The notes below the pieces were generated by a model. The model saw only the letters and a list, made by a program, of their open reading frames with translations. It did not search any database and was not told the DNA's origin. This document shows positions 1 through 5,319 of a DNA stretch of 9,103 nucleotides, piece after piece. This DNA comes from Spirochaetaceae bacterium UBA1306 (GTDB lineage: Bacteria; Spirochaetota; Spirochaetia; Treponematales; Rectinemataceae), in contig DBTW01000137.1 of NCBI GenBank assembly GCA_002307245.1, positions 1 to 9,103 of the forward strand, read 5' to 3'. A program made the translations under genes and the position numbers. Every line of letters begins with the position of its first letter. Positions within the stretch are counted from its first letter, which is position 1.

Positions 1-947
1 GCCTGCTTCTCGGGGCTGGACTGGGCGCTCACGGCGAAGGTGGAGTCGACGTCGGCGAAGAAGCGGTTCTCGGCCTTCTTGTTGCTCCAGGGGAAGGGGA
101 TGAAGCCGGAGTTGAGCGTGGGATGATCCTTGGCGTTGGGCAGTGCCCAGAGGCCCTGGACCATCATCGCGGCCTCGCCCTTGATATAGGCGGCCTGCTG
201 CTCGTCCCAGTTCATCTCGACGGCGTTGTCGCCCATATTGGCCTTGTACCAGTCCATGATCTTGAAGATGCTGGCCATATCGACGTTCTTGTCGAAGCTG
301 GTCTCGCCCTTGTTCATGGCGGCGACGAACTTGAAGAGGCCATCGTTGCCGACCTTGGCGCCGAGCATGGAGCTGTGGAGCATCTCCATGAAGTGGCCGA
401 TGGACCAGTTCTCCTTGAGGAGGCCGGCGAAGGGCGTGACGCCATTGTCCTTGAGGGCCTTGGCGGCCTTCTGGAGCTCGAGGTAGGTGGTGGGGGCCTT
501 GAGATTGTACTTGGCGAAGATGTCCTTGTTGTAGATGATGCCGATACCGGCGAAGTCCATCGGGACGGCGTAGAGCTTGCCGTTGTAGGTGACGGCGGGC
601 TTGGCCCCGTCGATGACCTTGGACATGATCGGCTGCTTGGTCAAGTCGAGGTAGTAGCCGTTCTTGGCGCTCTCGATGACCGACGAATAGGAAGCGGCCT
701 GGATGAGGTCGGGCAGCTTGCCGGCCGCGGCCGCGGCCGCATTGGTGGCCCCGCCGTCGTTCGGGTGGATCTCGGTCACGATCGTGATCCCAGGGTTGGC
801 CTTGTTGAAGGCGGCGAGCAGCTTGGGAAGGGTCTGGGTTATTTCCTGCTTGTAGAAACTCATCGTGAGCTGCTGGGCGCCGACTACGCCGATCGCTACC
901 ACGCACATCAGGCATACGACGAAGAACTTTCCGAGCGAACGATTCAT
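1..947 (-). CDS. ABC transporter sugar-type substrate-binding protein (3' end outside window)
   Basis: Family 1 extracellular solute-binding protein, which would capture a sugar or oligosaccharide outside the inner membrane and deliver it to an ABC permease. I read 315 codons from the reverse complement before the frame leaves the left edge, so the C-terminus is missing. The start is ATG at 947-945, preceded by a strong GAGGAGG ribosome site at 958-952. Residues 1-24 form a signal peptide (basic MNRSLGK, hydrophobic core, VVGA before QQ). No lipobox is seen. Family-typical text follows: AAFNKANPGITIV, then a GKLPDLIQ region, YNGKLYAVPMDFAGIGIIYN, and WDEQQAAYIKGEAAMMVQG with a Trp soon after. 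Residues 70-75 are six alanines encoded by a GGCCGC triplication. The permease and ATPase genes are not in the window. Paired LacI-type operators upstream suggest sugar-responsive repression. The exact ligand cannot be told. Confidence 0.93.
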   Translation of the reverse strand, partial: MNRSLGKFFVVCLMCVVAIGVVGAQQLTMSFYKQEITQTLPKLLAAFNKANPGITIVTEIHPNDGGATNAAAAAAGKLPDLIQAASYSSVIESAKNGYYLDLTKQPIMSKVIDGAKPAVTYNGKLYAVPMDFAGIGIIYNKDIFAKYNLKAPTTYLELQKAAKALKDNGVTPFAGLLKENWSIGHFMEMLHSSMLGAKVGNDGLFKFVAAMNKGETSFDKNVDMASIFKIMDWYKANMGDNAVEMNWDEQQAAYIKGEAAMMVQGLWALPNAKDHPTLNSGFIPFPWSNKKAENRFFADVDSTFAVSAQSSPEKQ

Positions 948-951
948 GGTT

Positions 952-958
952 CCTCCTC
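952..958 (-). promoter_or_regulatory. Strong ribosome binding site of the substrate-binding protein gene
   Basis: The reverse complement reads GAGGAGG, followed by AACC and a few bases later ATG at 947. This near-perfect Shine-Dalgarno match fixes the start codon and suits a highly expressed binding protein. Confidence 0.85.
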
Positions 959-964
959 TAAACA

Positions 965-998
965 TCCGGACTACGCATTGAAGCATCGTATATCCGGA
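965..998 (-). other. Predicted hairpin at the 5' end of the substrate-binding protein mRNA
   Basis: The palindromic hexamer TCCGGA occurs at 965-970 and 993-998. Inside it, TACG (972-975) faces CGTA (987-990) around an 11-base loop. Together they could make a ten-pair stem with a small asymmetric internal loop (one base against two). The predicted transcription start is near 1003, so the hairpin would sit about five bases from the mRNA 5' end. It leaves the ribosome site free. Such 5' stems can stabilise mRNA; that role is inferred. Confidence 0.4.
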
Positions 999-1009
999 AC
1001 ATAGAGCAA

Positions 1010-1038
1010 ATTATTAAACCGGTTTTCTTACCTGTCAA
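1010..1038 (-). promoter_or_regulatory. Sigma-70-type promoter of the substrate-binding protein gene
   Basis: Read on the minus strand, a perfect -35 box TTGACA lies at 1038-1033. A 17-base spacer and AATAAT at 1015-1010 follow, matching five of six bases of the TATAAT consensus. The predicted start near 1003 gives a leader of roughly 55 bases before the ATG at 947. The right half of the spacer is occupied by a LacI-type operator. Confidence 0.75.
1016..1025. promoter_or_regulatory. LacI-family operator O1 (AAACCGGTTT)
   Basis: A perfect ten-base palindrome with central CG, the form bound by many LacI/GalR-family sugar repressors. It fills the spacer up to the first base of the -10 box, so a bound repressor would block RNA polymerase. 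The repressor gene is not in the window. Confidence 0.72.
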
Positions 1039-1056
1039 GTCAAAAAAACCCTTTAC

Positions 1057-1067
1057 TAAACCGGTTA
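1057..1067. promoter_or_regulatory. LacI-family operator O2 (TAAACCGGTTA)
   Basis: A second copy of the AACCGGTT core, at 1059-1066, with AT-rich flanks. Its centre is 42 bp from that of O1, about four helical turns, so both sites face the same side of the DNA. It lies about 20 bases upstream of the -35 box. This arrangement suits cooperative binding of repressor dimers or a small loop. Confidence 0.68.
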
Positions 1068-1098
1068 TGTGGAATGTCCACTATCTATGGAAACATAT

Positions 1099-1114
1099 TT
1101 GCATAAAAATGCAA
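1099..1114. repeat. Inverted repeat TTGCAT-N4-ATGCAA
   Basis: Perfect six-base arms at 1099-1104 and 1109-1114 around AAAA. It resembles a dimeric regulator site rather than a terminator: the stem is AT-rich and no T-run follows. Its centre is 44 bp from operator O2. The regulator is unknown. Confidence 0.4.
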
Positions 1115-1120
1115 CAACCC

Positions 1121-1140
1121 AGTTCATTTCCGAATGAACT
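1121..1140. repeat. Inverted repeat AGTTCATT-TCCG-AATGAACT
   Basis: Perfect eight-base arms at 1121-1128 and 1133-1140 with a four-base centre. It directly abuts a possible -35 box (TTGAGC, 1140-1145) of the TIM-barrel gene, where an activator or repressor dimer could bind. No U-tract follows, so a terminator is unlikely. Confidence 0.5.
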
Positions 1141-1170
1141 TGAGCAAGAGGCCCTCTCGCATAGTATAGT
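1140..1170 (+). promoter_or_regulatory. Possible promoter of the TIM-barrel gene with overlapping dyad
   Basis: TTGAGC at 1140-1145 matches four of six bases of the -35 consensus. Candidate -10 boxes are TAGTAT at 1162-1167 (spacer 16) or TATAGT at 1165-1170 (spacer 19); neither is ideal. A dyad GTTGAA-AAG-TTCAAC at 1169-1183 overlaps the end of the second box or the start-site region, where a repressor could act. The assignment rests on position and partial consensus only. Confidence 0.35.
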
Positions 1171-1203
1171 TGAAAAGTTCAACATATCTCTTGGGAGCCT
1201 TGA

Positions 1204-2007
1204 ATGATCCGCCTAGGTCTTTGCTCGGGAGCATGCATCACACGCGACATCCAAGGAGTCATTGCGACGGCCCTGAATGCCGGGCTGGACGCGGTTGAAT
1301 GGTCGGCCGATGTCCACGTCGCCCTCCACGACCTCAAAACCGCCGAGAGCGCGATGATATCCACCCTTTCGGCTGGGCTTACCACGGCGTCGTACGCTTC
1401 GCTCTACCGCGCGGGCTCCGAGGACGCCGAGCTCGGCCGCTTCGATGAATGGCTCGGGGTCGCTTCGGTGCTCCAATCTCCCGTGATGAGAATCTACGCC
1501 TGCGCGCAGGCCGAGTCGGGCACCTTGGTCAAGAAGGCAGCCGCGCTGACGGAGAGTCTTCTGCGTCTCGGAGACCGCGCGGCGAAAAAGGGCATAACCA
1601 TCTGCGTCTCGATGGGTCGAGGCACCTGCCTCGACCGCTACGAGCGGGGCCTCGAGCTCGTAGCCTCCGCGGACCACGATTTCGTGCGCCTCGCCTGGGA
1701 GGACCTCCCGCTTACGCGTTCCGAGGATGCGACCGCCGCCCTCGAGGACATAGGAAAGATGGTAGGCATCGCCATCGCCCGCTGCGTCGGGCGCGACGGG
1801 GCGCAAAAGACCGTAGCCGTCGACGAGGCCGCATGGCGTTCCAGGCTACGGGCCTACAAGCTGGCGGAAGGTGACCCGAAGATGAGTTCCTTCGTATTGC
1901 TCGGGGCATCGAGGGCCGAAGGCCCCGACGGGGACGATGCCCTCGCGGCCGACGCGGCGGCCTTGCGCGCCCTCGTCGAAGAGCTCGAGCCCAAGCGCAG
2001 GGCCTGA
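1204..2007 (+). CDS. Xylose-isomerase-like TIM-barrel (sugar phosphate isomerase/epimerase fold) protein, possibly inactive
   Basis: A 267-residue protein of the AP-endonuclease-2/xylose-isomerase-like TIM-barrel superfamily, cytoplasmic, with no signal peptide. The start is ATG at 1204, with GGGAG at 1193-1197 a good distance upstream. Family signs are AGLDAVEWSADVHV (residues 26-39), ASYASLYRAG (62-71), a strand RIYAC (96-100) and GITICVSMGRGTCLD (130-144). Members I know have a metal-ligand Glu and a His in the last motif (E-x-H before a G-T-L-T-D type segment). Here Ser136 and Gly138 stand at those places. The later His and the Glu of the final strand also seem absent (IAIAR near 189-193; VLLGAS at 231-236). 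Glu32 and His38 remain. It may be a non-catalytic or substrate-sensing relative; the substrate is unknown. It ends 15 bases from the convergent mazG stop. Confidence 0.8.
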   Translation: MIRLGLCSGACITRDIQGVIATALNAGLDAVEWSADVHVALHDLKTAESAMISTLSAGLTTASYASLYRAGSEDAELGRFDEWLGVASVLQSPVMRIYACAQAESGTLVKKAAALTESLLRLGDRAAKKGITICVSMGRGTCLDRYERGLELVASADHDFVRLAWEDLPLTRSEDATAALEDIGKMVGIAIARCVGRDGAQKTVAVDEAAWRSRLRAYKLAEGDPKMSSFVLLGASRAEGPDGDDALAADAAALRALVEELEPKRRA

Positions 2008-2022
2008 AAGCAGGGCGCCCCG

Positions 2023-2874
2023 CTAGGGCTTCGCCGCGCGCTCCGCCGCCTTCGCCGCGTTCCAGAAGCCATCCATCCGCTCCATGTTCGCGGCCTTGAG
2101 CTCCAGGCCGGCCTCGGCCATGGACTTTTCCACGGCGCGGAAACGCCGGGAGAATTTCTCGTTCGCCGCGTGGAGGGCTATGGCGGGATCGACGCGGAGG
2201 AAGCGCGACAGATTGACGGCGCTGAACAGCAGGTCGCCCAGCTCCTCCTCCAGGGCGCCGCGGTCCCCGCCCGCGACGGAGGCCTCGTGGGCTTCCGCGA
2301 GCTCCTCGCGGGCCTTGGCCCAGACGCCCTTGGCGTCGGCCCAGTCGAAGCCCGCCTTGGCGGCCTTCTTCTGCAGCTTGTAGGCGCGCTCGAGGGGAGG
2401 CAGGGCCCTCGAAACCCCGTCGAGCAGCGAGTCTTTCCTGCGCCGGCCCTCGACCTTCTCCTTGATCTCGTCCCACTGCTTGACCACGGCCTCGGGCGTG
2501 TCCGCGCTGGCGTCGCCGAAGACGTGCGGATGGCGGCGCACGAGCTTCTCGCACACGCCCGCCAAGGCCTCGGCCACCGTGAAGGAGCCCGACTGCTCGT
2601 AGATGTAGGGGATCATAGTCGCGAGCATGTAGAGGTCGCCGACCTCCTCCGCGACGTGGGCGGGATCGCCCTCGTCAATCGCCTCGACCAGCTCGTAGGC
2701 CTCCTCGAGGACGTCGCCGCGGAGGCTCTTCGGAGTCTGCTCCTTGTCCCAGGGGCAGCCATCGGGAGCTCGGAGCCGCGCCACGATCGAGTAGAGCCGA
2801 CCGAAGGCCGCGGCCGCATCCGGCGCTCCCGAAGCCTGGCCGGGGGAATCGCTCGCGGTCAATTCACTCGACAT
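2023..2874 (-). CDS. mazG: MazG nucleoside triphosphate pyrophosphohydrolase
   Basis: MazG hydrolyses nucleoside triphosphates to monophosphate and pyrophosphate, cleaning the nucleotide pool and, in some bacteria, tuning the stringent response. The 283-residue protein has the two-domain all-alpha layout of E. coli MazG (263 residues). The first domain shows CPWDKEQT (40-47), LEEAYELVEAID (56-67) and AEEVGDLY (75-82), the EExxE...ExxD magnesium-binding pattern. The second repeats it with REELAEAHEA (189-198) and EEELGDLLF (209-217), then NEKF (238-241). I chose ATG at 2874, which has AGGCGG a few bases upstream. A TTG start at 2916 in the same frame would overlap the upstream gene and lacks family similarity. 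The first 20 residues are low-complexity. It is last in a four-gene run, 31 bases after yhbY. Confidence 0.95.
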   Translation of the reverse strand: MSSELTASDSPGQASGAPDAAAAFGRLYSIVARLRAPDGCPWDKEQTPKSLRGDVLEEAYELVEAIDEGDPAHVAEEVGDLYMLATMIPYIYEQSGSFTVAEALAGVCEKLVRRHPHVFGDASADTPEAVVKQWDEIKEKVEGRRRKDSLLDGVSRALPPLERAYKLQKKAAKAGFDWADAKGVWAKAREELAEAHEASVAGGDRGALEEELGDLLFSAVNLSRFLRVDPAIALHAANEKFSRRFRAVEKSMAEAGLELKAANMERMDGFWNAAKAAERAAKP

Positions 2875-2905
2875 TGGAACCGCCTTTCTCTTATCGGGAT
2901 CGCCG

Positions 2906-3202
2906 TCAGCCTTCAAGGTCTATCTTCCGCTTTTCCGGATCGGGGTTCCGTCTCCAGAAGACGGCGACATTGCCAATCTCGCGCACGAGCTCGCTGCCCG
3001 TGCGCTCGGCGAGCTCCGCGGCGAGCTCGCGCCGGGACTCCTTGAAATCGCCGAAGCGGAGCTTCACGAGCTCGTGCTGGGCGAGGAGGACGGAAAGCCG
3101 CTCGGCGAGCTCGGGGCTGGCCCCGGCCCGCCCCAGGGTCGCGAGGCAATCCCGGGACTGGGCGAGGCCGGAGAGCCGGCTCCTCTGCTTGGCGCTCAGC
3201 AT
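2906..3202 (-). CDS. yhbY: YhbY-type CRM-domain RNA-binding protein
   Basis: A 98-residue protein, almost the size of E. coli YhbY (97), made of a single CRM domain that binds RNA and is linked to the large ribosomal subunit precursor. Visible landmarks are KQRSRLSGLA (5-14), the GxxG-type loop LGRAGAS (23-29), the strand HELVKLRF (43-50), the helix ELAAELAERTGSELV (59-73) and IGNVAVFWRR (76-85). The start ATG at 3202 has a perfect AGGAGGT upstream, overlapping the last codons of the yggT-like gene, so the two are translated from one message. The tail is basic (RRNPDPEKRK). Confidence 0.93.
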   Translation of the reverse strand: MLSAKQRSRLSGLAQSRDCLATLGRAGASPELAERLSVLLAQHELVKLRFGDFKESRRELAAELAERTGSELVREIGNVAVFWRRNPDPEKRKIDLEG

Positions 3203-3212
3203 TGGCGACCTC

Positions 3213-3806
3213 CTAGAAAGGCAGCCGCTCGAGGCTGCGGATTACGAGGCTGAAGAGGACGCCGCCGCCCATCCGCAGGAGGAGGAGGACGGCGAAGCCC
3301 GTGATAAGGCTCTGCAGGTAGTTGACGATCCGCCCCCGGTAGATGAGGCGGTTGATCTTGAAGAGGACGGGGTTGAGTATGGTATCTATGGCCATCCACA
3401 GCGGATGGAGGGAATTCCATCGGGCCGCGTAGGCGATCATCCGCGCGGCGGAGCAGATGACGAAGAACGATATCAAGAAGCCGACCGCCGACCAACAGGC
3501 GTCCACGAGTACGCCGAGGACTAAGCCGAAGGTGATGCTGCCGGCGTAGGCCACCGTGATGAGGAGCCTGTTGACTACCGCGAGTATGGCGAGGGCCGCG
3601 ATAGGGCTGAAGTCGAAGGCCCCGGAGCGGAGCACCTTGAAGCGGCGGAACCAATTGAGGTAGGGATCGACGACGCGCGCCAGGATGGCCCCGCCCCGGC
3701 CTGAGTCGACGTTGGGCACCCAGGACATCAGGACGCGCGCGGCGCAGAGAAAGATGTAGACGATGACCGCGGCGTTGAGCACCCGCGCGATGGTGGCGAG
3801 GATCAC
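3213..3806 (-). CDS. YggT-family integral membrane protein with two YggT repeats
   Basis: A 197-residue inner-membrane protein with about four hydrophobic segments (roughly residues 7-27, 66-88, 92-120 and 164-188). It has the duplicated YggT layout: the first unit carries RVLMSWVP (24-31) and DPYLNWFRRF (47-56), and the second carries NPVLFKINRLIYRG (145-158). E. coli YggT is 188 residues with the same duplication. The family's role is poorly defined; links to osmotic stress, division or envelope assembly have been proposed in various bacteria. The start is GTG at 3806, with AAGGGGG a few bases upstream. It follows the outer-membrane protein gene by 18 bases and precedes yhbY by 10. Confidence 0.9.
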   Translation of the reverse strand: MILATIARVLNAAVIVYIFLCAARVLMSWVPNVDSGRGGAILARVVDPYLNWFRRFKVLRSGAFDFSPIAALAILAVVNRLLITVAYAGSITFGLVLGVLVDACWSAVGFLISFFVICSAARMIAYAARWNSLHPLWMAIDTILNPVLFKINRLIYRGRIVNYLQSLITGFAVLLLLRMGGGVLFSLVIRSLERLPF

Positions 3807-3824
3807 CGAAAGCCCCCTTATGGA

Positions 3825-5084
3825 CTACTGGTTGGGCTTGATCTTCTGCAGCTCGGTCATCGTCTGCTTCAGCCCCTTGGACGCCAGGGCGGCATCGCGG
3901 CTCTCCCGCGCCGGATCGAAGCTCGGATCGAGCTTCAGAGCTTCCTCCCAGAGGGAGATGGCCGAATCGATCTCGCCGCGCGAATAGGCGTCAAGGCCGT
4001 TAAGATATAGGGTATCGACCTTTTTCGCAATATCGGCCCGGCCGAGATCCCCGAGGGAGAATGCGGCCTGGACCGAGATGCGGTTGAGCGGGGTCAGCTG
4101 GGTCGTGAGGTCGAGGGTGTAGTTGACGGTGATGCGCGCGAGCTCGAGGTCGAAGGTGGACCCGACCGTCAGCCTCGGGTTGGAGCCCTTGAGGTAGAGG
4201 CCGCCGTGGAGCTTGAAGAAGTCGGTGACCTGGACGAGGGCGCCGCCGGCTATGTCCATGGCCTCGGACGCGGAGTAGTCGAGGAGGTTGATGGGCTGCG
4301 TGACGTCGAGGGAGAGGGTGACCGGCTTGATGGGCGAGTAGGCGAGGCCGAAGGTGGCGTTCGTGGGCAGGGCGTCGCCCTGGATGGAGGGCCCGATGTT
4401 CCGGGCCGCCAGCGCTACCGAGAAGTTCTTGCTGCGAGAGGAATAGCCTTTGAGGAAATTGAAACGGGAGAGCATCCCGACGTCTAGCATTCCGCCGGCG
4501 GAGGAATTGCCCTCGGTCGCGCCTGAGTCCACGGTCGGCATGGAGCGATAGGCGACCTTGACGGTAGCCCCGACCGAAAGGCCGCTGAAGTAGAAGCCCG
4601 GAAAGAAATTGTACGAGATGTTGGCGCCCGCCATGGACTCGGAGTAGTAGCCCGAGCCGACGCGGTCCCCGTAATCGTCCGTGGCTGCGAAGGGCAGGTA
4701 GAGCCATTTGCCGCCCACGCCGATGCCGAGGTTCTTGTAGCGGATCGTGTATACGGCGCCCTCGATCTTGGTATCGGCGATCCATTGGTTGTGGAAGACC
4801 GAAAGCTCGGTGTAATCGAGCACGCAGGAAGCCGCGGGATTGGCCTCGAAGTAGGAGGAGTCCTTGGCCACGGCGGTATAGGCGTTGCCCATGCCCTCGG
4901 CCAAGCCCCCCATCGGTATGAGCAGCGACTTCATCGTCGTCCCGCCCGCGTGATCGTCGATCTCGAGAAGATTCGAGATGTACTGATAGAGGTCGGAAAA
5001 CGTCTCGGCGCAGGCCCGAGACCCCGCCCCGGACGAGAGAATACAGAGTAAAAAAAGGACCAAGAACGGGGCAGGGCGTTTCAT
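3825..5084 (-). CDS. UPF0164-family, FadL/PorV-like outer-membrane beta-barrel protein with C-terminal TPR
   Basis: A predicted 419-residue outer-membrane protein. Residues 1-26 are a signal peptide (MKRP, hydrophobic run to CILSSG, ACA before ET). A Cys lies near the cleavage site, but its setting (SRAC) is a poor lipobox. Residues 51-85 hold the motif typical of FadL/PorV-like barrels: LIPMGGLAEGMGNAYTAVA, then DSSYFEANPAA. Alternating aromatic strands (GIGVGGKWLYLPF, GFYFSGLSVGATVKVAYR, ARITVNYTLDL) fill the middle, fitting a long-chain-lipid-type porin. The last about 65 residues turn helical with a TPR-like unit (LYLNGLDAYSRGEIDSAISL, then EEALKLDPSF). I chose ATG at 5084 over an in-frame TTG at 5114 because the signal peptide begins there; neither has a clear ribosome site. 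It is divergent from the TPR-rod gene and first of four minus-strand genes. The substrate is unknown. Confidence 0.85.
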   Translation of the reverse strand: MKRPAPFLVLFLLCILSSGAGSRACAETFSDLYQYISNLLEIDDHAGGTTMKSLLIPMGGLAEGMGNAYTAVAKDSSYFEANPAASCVLDYTELSVFHNQWIADTKIEGAVYTIRYKNLGIGVGGKWLYLPFAATDDYGDRVGSGYYSESMAGANISYNFFPGFYFSGLSVGATVKVAYRSMPTVDSGATEGNSSAGGMLDVGMLSRFNFLKGYSSRSKNFSVALAARNIGPSIQGDALPTNATFGLAYSPIKPVTLSLDVTQPINLLDYSASEAMDIAGGALVQVTDFFKLHGGLYLKGSNPRLTVGSTFDLELARITVNYTLDLTTQLTPLNRISVQAAFSLGDLGRADIAKKVDTLYLNGLDAYSRGEIDSAISLWEEALKLDPSFDPARESRDAALASKGLKQTMTELQKIKPNQ

Positions 5085-5319
5085 ATTCGTACAAAAGTAT
5101 ACTATGGTCCGCAAGGGAATACCATATGCATAGATTATCCCTGAAAAGAGCGGTTCCCGGGACGTGAAGCTGTTGGTTTACCTATTATGAATTCGATCTT
5201 CCTACAATTAAGGGTTTTCGAGACCGAAAATAGACAGACGCATCCGATCGTCGCGCCACCCTGCGCGCTACCCTAGGGGCGAAGTATCATCTAGCGGGAA
5301 AGGTGTCGGCTCGAAAAAC
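5085..5319. promoter_or_regulatory. Divergent promoter region between the outer-membrane protein and TPR-rod genes
   Basis: An AT-richer spacer of 235 bases. For the leftward gene, TATACT (minus strand, 5101-5096) is a good -10 candidate but has only a weak -35 match, and it would place the start about five bases before the ATG. For the rightward gene, TATTAT (5183-5188) and TACAAT (5203-5208) are possible -10 boxes without convincing -35 partners. An inverted repeat TTTTCG-AGAC-CGAAAA occupies 5215-5230. No small gene is evident. Confidence 0.45.
5215..5230. repeat. Inverted repeat TTTTCG-N4-CGAAAA upstream of the TPR-rod gene
   Basis: Perfect six-base arms at 5215-5220 and 5225-5230 around AGAC, about 90 bases before the ATG at 5320 and just after a possible -10 box. 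It could be an operator for an unknown dimeric regulator, or a small mRNA hairpin. No protein partner can be named. Confidence 0.35.

Noticed and set aside
123..1004. Long plus-strand open frame opposite the substrate-binding protein
   Set aside because: The minus strand encodes a clear solute-binding protein with signal peptide and strong ribosome site; the plus-strand translation has no recognisable domain and crosses into the promoter region.
1121..1140. Rho-independent terminator
   Set aside because: The stem is AT-rich and no T-run follows; it lies upstream of a start codon in a divergent region, so an operator is more likely.
2001..2030. Bidirectional terminator between the TIM-barrel gene and mazG
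   Set aside because: Only a short GGGCGCCC palindrome is visible, with no T-run on either strand, so an intrinsic terminator is not supported.
2170..3045. Plus-strand open frame opposite mazG and the end of yhbY
   Set aside because: It spans two well-recognised minus-strand genes and has no family resemblance.
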